A DNA stretch of 64,000 nt from Chrysogorgia sp. JL179-B06. Lineage: Eukaryota; Cnidaria; Anthozoa; Scleralcyonacea; Chrysogorgiidae. A program made the position numbers and the translations under genes. Shown here one piece after another: positions 10,831-21,765 of this stretch; positions within the stretch are counted from its first letter, which is position 1; each line of letters starts with the position of its first letter. The stretch spans positions 103,501 through 167,500 of the forward strand of contig JAYKKM010000376.1 in assembly GCA_035772405.1 (NCBI GenBank), written 5' to 3'. A model generated the notes under the pieces. It had not been told where the DNA came from, did not search any database, and was given only the letters and a program-made list of their open reading frames with translations.

Positions 10831-11756
10831 AAGAAGAATCGATTTCAATTTTCTAGTTACCACTTGCCTTTGTCTAGACAAAAGCATTGCAAATTTATAT
10901 TTTATCGATACTTGACGCAAGCTGGTTACTGCAATTCTATAATATCGTTTGTTAAGTTTTATCGTTCTCCGAGTGACACTTTCTGAAATATAGACGAAAA
11001 TATTTGATTTCACGTTTTACACAACTAAGCCGACGTCATCAAGTTGTTCCAATTTCAAATACTTATATCTAATTGGAAAATTGAAAAATAGAAATTGATA
11101 ATTAGAAAATTGAAAAGGAATTCTTCATTTCTCCTAGCATACATTCGAAAGATGAAGAATATTATATGAATAATATGGAATGTTTTCGTTGCATAGGCAT
11201 TTTTACTAGTTTCAAACATCAAGCTGCAGTTTTGTTTGATATTAACAAGTTCTACGTTTCCTTGTCAAACTGTTAATATATACGCAGGAAAGCTCGTGAT
11301 CCTGGAGGCGGGAATCGAATTGTAACCACCTTCTTAACACCAAATAAAATATATAAAAATAAAATTTCGAAGCACGAACAAAAGTTTCAATACATAAATA
11401 AATATGACCCCCTAAATATGAATATGACCTCAGAAAATCTGTAGCTCCAACGGTTTAGAAGATACAGCTATGTATGTCGGAAGTATTACTTAAGGGCGTG
11501 GTCAATTAAGGGCGTGGTCATTTTCGGGCTTTTCGTCCCGGATAGAGAATTTGGCACACATCCCAAGTTGTTCCCTGGGGTCAAATTAGCCTATAACAGT
11601 TAAGTTATTCTCTCCTAAATTATGTGCATACATGTCTAAGCCAGGTCCTAAACTAATACACATTACTATATACCGATTTGCAAAAATAGATATCAATACA
11701 CCGCAACAATAATTTGTTTCTATACGCAACAAAATATCCTACATACATACAACTAG

Positions 11757-12050
11757 CTAAACCAAAGAACATGAATCAAGTTATATTGTCACCACAGTAA
11801 CACGTTAGTTCCCAGGCCTCTTCGTTCCAAAAGCAAAATGATTTGTTTTCTTTGATGTGCAGAACATTTTGAGATTGGGGAATTTCGGAGAACGTTTTCA
11901 CAAATGTATCAACACAGAAACCCAAATTTTAAATTTCCGACGTTCCTCACTATAGCAAAAACCACAATATTCTACTATGGAACGAAGAGGCCTAGGAACT
12001 AATCTGTTACTATGGTGACAATATAAATTGATCCACGATCTTTGGTTTAG
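11757..12050. mobile_element. Foldback element beside exon 3
   Basis: Inverted arms of about 70 bp (AACCAAAGAAC...GGCCTCTTCGTTCCA and its inverse near 11,975-12,045) flank a 130-bp AT-rich centre. The right arm lies only about 75 bp from the exon 3 donor. No clear target duplication. Confidence 0.75.
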
Positions 12051-12122
12051 TGGTATATGTATGAATATACACCAAGTAATTTCAGTGGATACTTTTGTTA
12101 ACTGAAAAACGTATTGGCTTAC

Positions 12123-12448
12123 CATCCCTACTCCATAACTAATGGCGACCATTGATCCTTGGTGCGAAATAACATTTCCAATGAAATGTTGCGCAGATAT
12201 TTCTGTACTGATTGATGTTGAACCATTCTTGTGCCTTGTTTCGATTGAAAATTTATTGCCGAGAAGATTTTCATTTAACGACACATTCAGGTGTAACGCT
12301 AAACCAAAAGCCTTCAAGTGATAATAAAACACATTTGTTTTATCTGCGGTGTTTCGTCGGTCCCTTGAGTGTTGGTGTGATAATTCGTAGGTTACGAATT
12401 CGCCATTTTCATTAGTCTGGAAAGGTTGAGTGATCTCATATTCGGGAA
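12123..12448 (-). CDS. ADAMTS-like exon 3: prodomain core
   Basis: 326-nt exon, acceptor TTCTAG, donor GATG|GTAAG. It starts PEYEITQPF and contains FYYHLKAFGLALHLNVSL, the conserved prodomain beta-strand region of ADAMTS/ADAM proteins (reprolysin-type propeptide). It ends in ISYGVGM and phase 0. Four potential N-glycosylation sites are visible. Confidence 0.9.
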
Positions 12449-12787
12449 CTAGAAGAATTTAGAAGTAATTTGAAAAAAATAGATAACAAATATTCTATAC
12501 GAGGTTCTGACTGAACATCACACTATATGAGTTAGTTTTCTCAAAAAAAAATCGTGCGTATTATCATTATATACAATTACGTTTAAAGGAACAGTCTATC
12601 CTTAAATAAAAGTTATTTGCCGAATTACTTCGGAATGAGTATTAATTTTTCTAGTCTTTTTAGTTTTAGAAAAAATTAGCATTGTTTATCATACTTTTGT
12701 TAATTGAAAGCCTCCTGCATATGTTCTAATTGCGGGCGAATGCGGTTATTCCCATTAATTGTTTAATATGACGTCACTGAGTGATAG

Positions 12788-13286
12788 AGTGCCTATGCAA
12801 TGAAAAATTCAGTTGTAAAATAACCCGTTTGTTTGAAAGAACTCTTGAAAATACAAAGACAAACCATTTACAACTTTTTTCATATCTCACTTCACTCTTG
12901 AGATGCTAAAATTTGTTTGATATGAACATGATCACACCTATGGCATCACAATGCATAATGATTTGTATACTGCATATCTTTACCATTATCACATGGAATC
13001 GTTTGATGATTTGCATATATTTGATGTCATTATGGATACATCCACGCACATGCACCTGCATTTCAAATGATTTTATTACATGATTTCAAGGATATATAAG
13101 CGTTTTCAATAAGTTATTAATCAGTGTGGTGTCATAACTATGATCATTTACATATCAAACAAATTTTAATATCTCAAGAGTGAAGTGAGATATGGAAAAG
13201 TTGCAAATGGTTAGTCTTTATAATTTCAAGAGTTCTTTCAAATAAAAGAGTTATTTTACAACTGAATGCTTCATTGCATAGGCACT
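12788..13286. mobile_element. Foldback MITE with AGTGCCTATGCAA ends
   Basis: About 150-bp inverted arms beginning AGTGCCTATGCAATGAA. TTAA is intact on the right (13,287-13,290), but the left flank is mutated. The same terminal word occurs alone near 3,866, 10,200-10,235 and 11,185, and in the complete element at 62,607. It is intronic to the ADAMTS-like gene. Confidence 0.82.
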
Positions 13287-14365
13287 TTAAATATCAGCGA
13301 TACTAATACTAACCATACTATTGATGAAAATCAATAGCGTGAAAAAACTACACCCCAACTTCATAAGTATGAAGCACGGTGATAATTACATATAAGCGCG
13401 CGCCTGCTAAAAATGGACCTGGGATCGGCGATCACATGACATCCATAATTTCTCGGTGTATTGTTTTGATAATTTATACAGTCTTTGTTCCTTTATATTT
13501 GTTTGCGTTGTTGACGTGAATAATGCTTATCATTATAAGGTATTAATCGATAAAGTAACTATATAGATAGCATAATTCATCAAAGATCTATGATTATCTC
13601 ATATAAATTTCATGCAAGGACAAGTATATATCGAATGCAGTTCTTGACAATCAACCAAAGCAATGGCTAATTTGTGGTAAATTTTTAAGACGAGGAAAAT
13701 TATTAAAATCTTCATTTAGATAAATAAATTATACTCTAACTGAATTAATTAGTTTTAAAACGGTACAATAAGATTAGAGAATCGACCGCTCAATCCTTGG
13801 GTACGGTTGACGCAATGAAATCTATATTATATAACTGCTGGGCTATATTCTGGTCTTTGGACGAGTAAAAATGAAGTCAATTTCAGTCAATGAAGTCAAT
13901 TTCAGTCCCCTATCCTGCCTTGTACGTCAGTTGAGCCTACTACACAAATTTTCGAGTATTTTTCTCAACTATATGTTCATGTTGAAAACATGCACAAAAC
14001 ACAATATCAAGAGGAAGAAATGAACCAGTAATTTCTAATTTATTTCAAAGTCAAGCCGAGCCAAAATGGTACATTTTTTACAGAAAGAGATTTCAGAATT
14101 AAGACAAAATGACGAAAGAAGTCCTCAAACAATTCTTGAAAAAAAGGTTAACGAACAATTTTTCTTTACCGTTCTTTCCCATTTTCAGACAACTGACGTC
14201 ACATCAGGTAATAGAACATTACTGAATCGTTTTCAATGTCGTGAAAAGGACTGGGACTAACGTACAAGACCGCGCAGGGGCTTCACATGATACCAGGAAC
14301 ATATAGTCCTCCAGTTATATAGAGCTCACTGGGTGGACACCAACACATCTTTTTAAAAAAAGTAC

Positions 14366-14447
14366 CTTCATCTGCAGAGTTTGCTCCAAAATATATTTTT
14401 AACTCTTCATCACTCATGCGGTGGTGAAGCTTGCTCTTGGTATATTC
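14366..14447 (-). CDS. ADAMTS-like exon 2: N-terminal prodomain
   Basis: 82-nt exon between acceptor CATACAG and donor GAAG|GTACT. It encodes a peptide containing LHHRMSDEELKIYFG, which resembles the start of ADAMTS prodomains. It begins in phase 0 and leaves one nucleotide. That nucleotide joins the next exon to form Val-Pro-Glu-Tyr-Glu, the usual family continuation. Confidence 0.8.
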
Positions 14448-14627
14448 CTGTATGAATTTTAAAAAGTGAAAGTTTATTGATCAAACATTTTAAGCACAAG
14501 TCAGTTTCTCCAAAACAAATCTACTAACTAGTTGATCTACACAACTTTCAAACAATCAGCTGACTATATTAATCTTAGGAAAACTTCATCGAAGTTTAAC
14601 AACTAAAAAAAGGCTTAGTGGTATTAA

Positions 14628-15218
14628 TTAGGCATGGCTCTTGACTTCGAAACTGAAGTTTCCTATATGTTCCAGAGATTTTGTCCAAACTAAGTCAAAC
14701 TTGCCAAACATATTTACCATACAGTAGGAACTCATTTACGGTTTTGTTTCCATGACAACAAGGTCACGCGACTCATTGGCGGCCATTTTGGATGAAAACA
14801 TAAAACGTTCTTGAAGCACGCGAATATATATAATTTAAACAATTAAACAGCGTAATTTGATGCAAATATTGATCTAGTTTGTCTAGCTAAGTTGCCAGAT
14901 TGTATAGCTTTACTGTAAATGGAAACTTTTAGCGAATGATTTTTCCTCTAATTACAATTTCTCTAATATTTTTGTTTATACGAAGTATCAAATTACGCTA
15001 TTTAATTGTTTATATTGCATGTATTCGCGTGCCTCAAGAACGTTTTAAGTTTTCATCCAATATGGCCGCCAATGAGTCACGTGACCTTGTTGTCATGGAA
15101 ACGAAACCGAAAATTAGTTCATACTATAATATGATACATATGTTTTATAAGTTTGACTTATTTTGGACAAAATCTTTGGAAAATACGAAATTTCAGTATC
15201 GAAGTCAAAAGCCATGCC
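14628..15218. mobile_element. TTAA-flanked foldback with about 230-bp arms
   Basis: Arms begin GGCATGGCT at 14,631 and end AGCCATGCC at 15,218, with TTAA at 14,624 and 15,219. The arms share more than 200 bp, including TTGGCGGCCATTTTGGATG and the inverse ATCCAATATGGCCGCCAA. It is nonautonomous; the ORF inside simply reads through one arm. Confidence 0.82.
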
Positions 15219-15266
15219 TTAATACCGTTGAGGGCATTCAATTATTATGTTTAGAAAAGTTAATAG

Positions 15267-15606
15267 TTAAAGGAATCTGCTATTGTACTCGAGAAATAAC
15301 GTTTTCATTAATTCTCGTATTTATGCTTCTAGACGCCGCCATTTTATAGTTTTCAATTTTGACGTCATCGAGTACTTGTCTTTTGTTCATTGTACTCAAA
15401 TGACGTCAACATTTAAAATAATCCACCGCTGCACAACAACTTTGAGCTGTCGAGCAAACTCTAAAACATCCAGAAGCATTTAAATACGAGAAAGAAACGT
15501 TATTTCTCAAGCACATTGCCAGATATACCGTAAAAATATTAATAAATCTAAAGATACTTCAATTTGTTTTATTTAAAAGTGATTTTTGACTGCTGTTCTC
15601 CTTTAA
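15267..15606. mobile_element. TTAA-flanked foldback MITE
   Basis: TTAA at 15,267-15,270 and 15,603-15,606. Outer ends AGGAATCTGC and CTGTTCTCCT are imperfect inverses. The inner arms share GAGAAATAACGTTT and TCGTATTTAtGCTTCT in inverse orientation. It sits 45 bp from the previous foldback. Confidence 0.75.
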
Positions 15607-16303
15607 GGAAGGTAAATTCTGTAAATTCTACTTCGGTTATTAATTCTGTTAAATTACCTAAAATATCGACTGTCTATAAATAGCCAGCGAGTGTTTTGAA
15701 TTCAGGTGCATTCATAAGTAAATTATATAATGCATACCGGGGATATGTTGCCTATGTTATATAACATCGCTGGGATGTTATATCATTTATCCACGTTATA
15801 TCATGTATCCACGATGAATAAAACGATGAATAATATAATAATTCAATGGAAACTTTATTAAATGACTTTTTAGATAATATACAACTGTAAATCTCGCTTA
15901 TTTAAGTAATTGATAAAATACGAGCGGCAGATCTGTATGGGCATTTACAAACAATGGCGAGTGCGTAGCACGAGCCATTGTAAATCCCACACAGATCTGA
16001 CGCGAGTATTTTATCGTACTTGTGAAATGAACCAATGAACGATACTATAAGCTTAATTAGTATTCATAACTTTGTAAAAGATCGTCCTAATAAGCATTCA
16101 TAACTTTGTTAAAGATCGTCCTAACCAGTATTCAATCTTTATTGAGCTTTACAAAGCTATATACATGTGACAAAAAATACCACGCTGTGATTGTGGCTTA
16201 GCCTCATTAATTATTCATGCTTTCACAAGGTCAATATATAACTAACAATATATAACTAATAACTATTTATAACAACATAAAACAAATATATAGCACAATA
16301 ATT

Positions 16304-16570
16304 TTAAAAAGTTAGCAGTTCGGGATTTGTCCATTCCTTGTTTCGGCAACAGAATATGTAATAGGTGGTTCTGATTGCGATCGTCGTCATTCTCTTAATA
16401 CAATATTTTTGGTGAGTCTTTTCAAGACTAAGATCATTCAGCATTTCTATGAATGTTGAAAATTCTGCTGCAAAGACACCAAGGGAGCTGATCAATAGGT
16501 TTACAAATTTAACTGATCTGAATTGTTCACTTTTACTTTGTTCCCTAATCAATTCTGAATATTTGGATTT
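16304..16570 (-). pseudogene. R2-like LINE, extreme C-terminal fragment (copy 1)
   Basis: Minus-strand reading ends in IAIRTTYYIFCCRNKEWTNP, near-identical to the C-terminus of the neighbouring copy at 16,740-16,850. An (AAT)n-like tract at 16,575-16,608 marks the truncation point. It is 5'-truncated, as LINEs usually are. Confidence 0.72.
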
Positions 16571-16734
16571 TTTAATAATAATAATAATAAATAATAATAA
16601 TAATAATGGCAACTTTATTGAAATTCTTTATATATATATACAATTATAAATCTCACTAATTTAGGTAATTTATAATTGACAACTTGAAACTATTTATTGT
16701 TTACAAACTATATAGAAAAAGAAAAATGTATCTT

Positions 16735-17660
16735 TAAATGTTCAGTAATTCCGGATTTGTCCAGTCCTTATTTCTACAACAAAATATATAATATGTTATT
16801 CTAATGGCGATAGACATAATTCTCCTTATACAATAATTTTGGTGTTTGTTATCAAGAACTTATTGACAAATTTACAAATTTGACGGATTTAAAATGTTCC
16901 TTTTGCTGTGTAATGAGATATTTGTATCTTGCTCTTTTGCGATCAACATTTGTTTGGAGATTAGATTCATATCCGACAGAGAGTTCAACGATATAGAGAC
17001 AATTAGTGGAAATGGATAGAAGCAGATCTGGGCGGAACGTGTCACCAGTTATGATTGAAGGGCTCTTATATCCAGGAAGATCAACGAAGAGATTAGAGTT
17101 GTTGACAGGTTGTAGGGTTTGTGCAATAAAGTTCAGAACAGAATCATGTCTCCATGTGAATCGTGGTAGGTACGATTGACATCCCGCAACTACGTGTAGG
17201 AGGGTTTCAGGGTTTAAGCAGAAGGAGCAATCAGAGTTCGACATTATTTCCCATTTAGTAAGGTTTTTTGCGGGTGGGAAGTGAGTTATTGATGTAACGG
17301 ATGGTGAAGTTATAAATGTTCTTTGGGAGGTTTGATTGGGATTTAGACCATATGCCGTTTAATTTCCACAGTAAGAACTTGATGACGTTAGAGAAGAAGG
17401 AGCCTTGGAGAACCAGATGATTCTGAAGTTTGATCTCTTGTCCGGAGTTGAAACTGTGGTGTAAACGTCGTATTGGATGTTTTTATGGTCACATGTTGTT
17501 TTCCAGAGATCTTTTATGGAATCATTTGGAGAGGTTTTTAAGGCGTTACGAGCAACTGTTTGGCACTGAACAAACTTGATAGATGGAGGGTAGATATTTA
17601 GACCAAATTTGTTAGTGGTAAGGTATACATCACTTAAAGTTCCTGATACAGGTATTTCAA
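16735..17660 (-). pseudogene. R2-like LINE 3' part with zinc knuckle and restriction-like endonuclease (copy 2)
   Basis: The longest open stretch (17,244-16,852) has CSFCLNPETLLHVVAGC, a Cx2Cx8Hx4C finger. It is followed by FRPDLLLS...LYIVELSVGYE, resembling the PD-(D/E)xK-like endonuclease at the C-terminus of R2/NeSL-type LINEs. Upstream residues (VYLTTNKFGLNIYPPSIKFV) continue in a broken frame to 17,660; the C-terminal tail is shifted at about 16,860. The clade name is inferred from domain order. Confidence 0.75.
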
Positions 17661-17667
17661 GCCATTT

Positions 17668-17872
17668 ACGTATACAAAGAGCACAAACGAGAGCTAATCA
17701 CTCTCCTTGATGATGTTATGTCTGAAATTGACCTTAAACCTCTACACCCGAAAAACAAACTTCTACTTTATAGTCGTTACCTCCTATCCAAATTTTCCTG
17801 GCATTTTACCGTTGCTACCTTATCAAAAACCTGGGTCTCTGGAAACATGGATTCGGCAAGTCAAAGTATTTT
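17668..17872 (+). pseudogene. Inverted internal segment of the same R2-like LINE
   Basis: Plus-strand frame encodes IDLKPLHPKNKLLLYSRYLL and FTVATLSKTWVSGNMDS, the region expected just upstream of the minus-strand part that ends at 17,660. The two parts are head-to-head, the arrangement left by twin priming during LINE insertion. Confidence 0.7.
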
Positions 17873-17990
17873 CCTAAGTATTTTCTAAGTGTTAAGTATT
17901 AAGTATTAAGTAAGTATTAAGTATTAAGTATTAAGTATTAAGTACTAAGTACTAAGTACTATTAAGTACTTAGTATTAAGTACTTAGTAT

Positions 17991-18023
<33 letters not shown>

Positions 18024-18196
18024 AGTATTATTATTATTAAGTATTATTATTATTAGTATTAAGTACTTAGTATTAAGTACTAAGTATTAAGTACTTAGTA
18101 TTAAGTACTGTTAAGTACTAAGTAGTATTAAGTACTAAGTACTATTAAGTACTAAGTATTAAGTATTTTCCTAAGTATTTTCTTTAAGTATTTTCC

Positions 18197-18232
<36 letters not shown>

Positions 18233-18256
18233 CATAATAATAATAATAATAATAAT
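17873..18256. repeat. AAGTATT/AAGTACT satellite with (ATT)n and (AAT)n blocks
   Basis: Short words AAGTATT and AAGTACT repeat about 40 times, with ATT trinucleotides at 17,995-18,055 and AAT trinucleotides at 18,195-18,256. The block TTTTCCTAAGTATTTTCT occurs at both ends (17,868 and 18,168), suggesting expansion of the inverted LINE end. Confidence 0.9.
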
Positions 18257-18582
18257 ATGATTATGATTTTCTATGTATTAATATATAGACGTACCTGGTG
18301 TAGATTTTTAAAATGGCAGTCACCTAATATAAGTAGAAAAATTAGGAGTTAAAATTAGGAGTTAATCATAGCATATTAGATCGTTCTTACAAAAACTGTT
18401 TGTTAAGTAGTATATCATACACCAGAAGCATTTGCTATATCTGATTTGAAAACACCGAGAGTTGTTTTAAATACGAGGCGATAGACGTATTTTTTAACCA
18501 ACTTTGATGTATTTTCGAATCAGTATTATCAACAACGTCTCGATTATGATTTTCCTTTCTGTTTTCCGCATATTAAACTTAA

Positions 18583-18907
18583 AATGCCTATCTTACGTTT
18601 GGGGATTTTACATATTATTTTGGTCTTCCTGAACAAAATTATAATATATCTTGTCAGAGAAAATTTCATCTTTATGGACTTTTTTGCTGTTAAAGTTATC
18701 AGATGTGATGTCACAACAGGCATTTTTGTGACAAGTAACAAAAGAAAACTGGTTTGGAATGCCTCTTGTGACATCACATCCCGTAACTTTGACAGCGAAA
18801 AACTCCATCAAGATGACATTTTCAGCTGACAATATATATATTGTGATTTTGCTCAGGAAGACCCAAATATTAAGGATACGTAAAACCCCCAAACGTGAGA
18901 TAGGCAC
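18583..18907. mobile_element. TTAA foldback, left member of a back-to-back pair
   Basis: TTAA at 18,579-18,582 and 18,908-18,911. Arms of about 80 bp begin AATGCCTATCTTACGTTTGG and end CCAAACGTGAGATAGGCAC. The centre contains a second inverted block (ATCAGATGTGATGTCAC / GTGACATCACATC). Nonautonomous. Confidence 0.85.
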
Positions 18908-18911
18908 TTAA

Positions 18912-19494
18912 ATTGCACCTAACCCCGAAAGTTATGTTTGTTTTGTTTGAAAGTACGTCAAAAATAACGAAGGATGGCGCTAACCGTTTTTCAATATCAA
19001 TTTATATCAATATCTTCGAAATTAACCAACGAAATCACTTGAAACTTTTGCATGTGAATACCGACCACCAAACTGAAGGACATCGTTCAAGTTTTATGAT
19101 CGCCATATTAACAAATTGGTTTCCAGATCTATTAATTTCTAAAACAAAATTACTTGTTTTCTCTTCAGTGACAAATATTTTCGGGTTAGTACTGGTTGAG
19201 CACATTTACACTGATTTAACCAAAAAGAAACTGAAGTTTGATAATGGTGCAAAGAGTCACGAAGGTTTTCGATAAAGGAACTTAGAGGTTTGGATACTCA
19301 TATGTTACAACAATAAAACTTGAACGATGTTCTTCCATTTGGTGATCGGTAACCACATTCAAAGTTTCAAGTGACAAATAGACCATATAAGTCAAGAACG
19401 AAAATCGACATTGAAAAAACGGGTAACGCCATCCTTTATAATTTTTAACGCCCTTTCAAACAAAACAAAGATGATTTTCTGGGTTAGCTGCAAT
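18912..19494. mobile_element. TTAA foldback, right member of the pair
   Basis: It shares the TTAA at 18,908-18,911 with the left element and has TTAA at 19,495-19,498. Arms of about 200 bp begin ATTGCACCTAACCCCGAAAG. The open frame at 18,913-19,275 reads through an arm and has no recognisable domain. Confidence 0.82.
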
Positions 19495-20465
19495 TTAACA
19501 ATTTCGGCAGACCAATTTTCAAGTTCTACGTCTGCTTTCAAACTGTGAAGTTAAGTGGGGGGTTTACATGTTCAAAATAATGATATGCTAAAAATAAAAT
19601 CCTTTTGTCAGCATAATATTGGATCAAGTAGATTAATGTAAATTGTTTCTATGACCTTAAAGTTGACGATTTTCGTTTCTTCGCTTTCTTTTTGAGATAT
19701 ATATCAGTTTGTTTGACATGCAAATGTCTGAAATTATGCATGTCATATTATGCATGTCATAATATATGACTTATTGGAGAAATGTGTGTATCTCTTTCAT
19801 GGCAAAGATATATAAGGCAAAGATATATAACATTCTCTTCATACCACTGCCATTTCTCGTTCTCCCAAACTTCTACTCGTGTTTCTATAACTCTATGGAA
19901 ACACCGAAAATGTTTTCTATTTCTTAAATAGAACACATGTCAGGCCATATTGACATGATCTTTAATGAAAACTGCATCCGTAAATATCTTGTCAATCCTT
20001 GATATAAATTATTAATTTGTCTTTTAATTGAAAGAAGATATACCTTAGAAAGTGATTATTTCCGCATTTTTCACCAAACTCAACGTTTTCTTGACTCTTA
20101 TTTCGAATTATGTCCGTTTTGAATGACGCGAAGCCTGGAAGACCAAGTGACGAGCTACAAACAAAAAATCAGGTTCCGAGTCGATGTATTTAGATTGTGG
20201 ATGAATAATAAAGCCTCTATAGTGTTTTCTGAGTAGACTCTGCGAATTTCCGAAGTATTTACCACGTCAAGTTAGCAACGAAGCACTTCAAAGCACTTCG
20301 TTATCGTATGGAAAGATAAACACAAACGCGCAATGCACGACGGTTGACACTCACTCTTTAACATATTTATTAGCCTTAATTCTGTAGTATATCTACTTTC
20401 ATATGAGATGACAAGGCCCTTTATTTCGTACCAGTTAAATTAAGTTTGATTCAAATAAAACTTAC

Positions 20466-20514
20466 TTGCAAATAGAAAGACAGCAAGTGTAAACGACTTG
20501 ATCCAATAGAACAT
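20466..20514 (-). CDS. ADAMTS-like exon 1: start codon and signal peptide
   Basis: The ATG at 20,514 opens MFYWIKSFTLAVFLFA: a lysine then a hydrophobic core, a typical secretory signal. A strong donor (CAA|GTAAGT) follows at 20,465. A short AT-rich presumed 5' UTR lies to the right. The exon leaves one nucleotide, so it cannot splice directly to the exon at 14,447. An unseen exon must intervene. Start choice rests on the signal-peptide shape and the donor. Confidence 0.7.
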
Positions 20515-20844
20515 TTTCTTCCAGAATTTCTAAAGAAATCACACAGGTTATGTTTGAGAGAGTAGCAAAACTAATCCGAAATATGCAAAATGAATCAAAT
20601 GATTCACGCGCAATTCAATGCTATATTTAAATTTGGTTATGATTGAGAGGTGCCAGTCTCGATCACGCAACGAAGTCCGGAATGACGACAGTAACTAATG
20701 AGAATTTGCATTAAATCAAAAGCGTTATATATCTTAATTATCCAAAGTATAAGAAATTGTTTCTAAATTATTTTATAAAAATAATAGACGCGACTCTGGT
20801 TTTAAAAATATTTTTGAATGTAACTTTACAAGTTGCTGTCCATG

Positions 20845-20887
20845 ACCCAACGTTTCGACACTCCATTCTAGTGTCTTCATCAGGGGT
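20845..20887 (-). ncRNA. Hammerhead-like motif at the 3' end of a Penelope element
   Basis: Minus strand: stem I ACCC/GGGU, CUGAUGA, an extra A, stem II GACACU/AGUGUC, GAA, then ACGU (self-complementary stem III) and U17. The extra A between CUGAUGA and stem II departs from the canonical core by one base. It lies about 60 bp beyond the end of the GIY-YIG remnant, as in Penelope pseudo-LTRs. Confidence 0.65.
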
Positions 20888-20939
20888 GATCCTTGTAAGG
20901 TCAGGATCCCTATTATACCCTCATAGAACCGATGGTGAC

Positions 20940-21640
20940 GTTATCTATTAATAAGATGCAAATAAGCTTCTGGTAATAAACCACCGTCATCGCGATTCAA
21001 TGGGGCGTGGGCGCTATTGCCTATACCAAGCCTCCACACAACGTCTCTAATGGTACGGATTAGTGGTAATAATTTTGGAATTTTTCCACGCAATCTCATT
21101 ATAGGTTACGCACGCGTGCTCCGAAAAGCAGAATTTTCCTTTTTTGAAAGGAAAACAGCCTTTTGGTGTTCTTTGAAACGCGTACGAAACTGAGGTTTAG
21201 TCTGACCGATGTACTCCTGATCACAGTCATTGCACGGAATGGAATAAATAGCGTATTTCCTCTGTTCCTTCGCAACACGATCCTTAGGTTTGCAAAAATA
21301 TGACCCAACGTCAAGAAAGGTTTTTGAGCAACTTTTACGTTGAAACTACCTATAAGATTCGTTAATTGGTTACATAATCCTTGAATATACCGGGAACAAC
21401 AGCAAAACCCATCGCCGAACTTTCGTTCTCAGAGTTTGTACGTGGTGGAGTAAGCAGGTTTTAAACTGACCGGAATTCAAAAGTGGACCAACACGCAAAC
21501 AATGAACAGCATTCGTTCGATTTCCCAAACATATCCATCGTAGATCTTGAAGCGTGGCATTCAATCCCTGACACAAAAGCAGGAAATGTACACATACAAA
21601 TTCCATCCATTTATGTATAAATCCCTGATGACCATTCTTT
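20940..21640 (-). pseudogene. Penelope-like element remnant: end of RT and GIY-YIG endonuclease
   Basis: From right to left: AMGFAVVPGI (end of the Penelope RT), a frameshifted linker, then KYAIYSIPCNDCDQEYIGQT followed by RTRFKEHQKAV. This is the Penelope GIY-YIG-type endonuclease with its CxxC insertion. EHACV...RCVEAWY follows with frame breaks. It lies outside the ADAMTS-like gene, about 400 bp upstream of exon 1. Confidence 0.85.
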
Positions 21641-21765
21641 AATTATGACATTATGCTAATCTAGTTGTTTATCTTGACAGTTACGTAAAAAATTGTTTGG
21701 ACTGAACATTATGCTAATTTTATCCTTTACGGTAAGTGCAGGGAATATTTTCGCGGAAACTCAGG

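Larger units (their letters stand above)
791..20514 (-). other. ADAMTS-like metalloprotease gene (partial; overview of 12 exons)
   Basis: Secreted zinc metalloprotease gene read from 20,514 leftwards; its 3' end is outside the window. Visible order: signal peptide, prodomain, basic furin-type site, reprolysin catalytic domain with HELFHNFGYFHD and a Met-turn, then a cysteine-rich disintegrin-like module. This order is that of ADAMTS proteases, which cleave extracellular-matrix proteins. All junctions are AG/GT. Exons from 14,447 down sum to 1464 nt in one frame with no stop, strong evidence for a live gene. At least one exon between 20,466 and 14,447 is missing, because exon 1 ends in phase 1 and the next found exon begins in phase 0. 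The TSP1 repeats expected after the last exon lie beyond position 1. Confidence 0.88.

Noticed and set aside
20044..20154. Candidate missing ADAMTS-like exon (minus strand) with good acceptor TTTGTAG and donor AAG|GTATA
   Set aside because: It is open only in a frame that fits neither exon 1 (phase 1) nor exon 2 (phase 0); joining it would create a stop.
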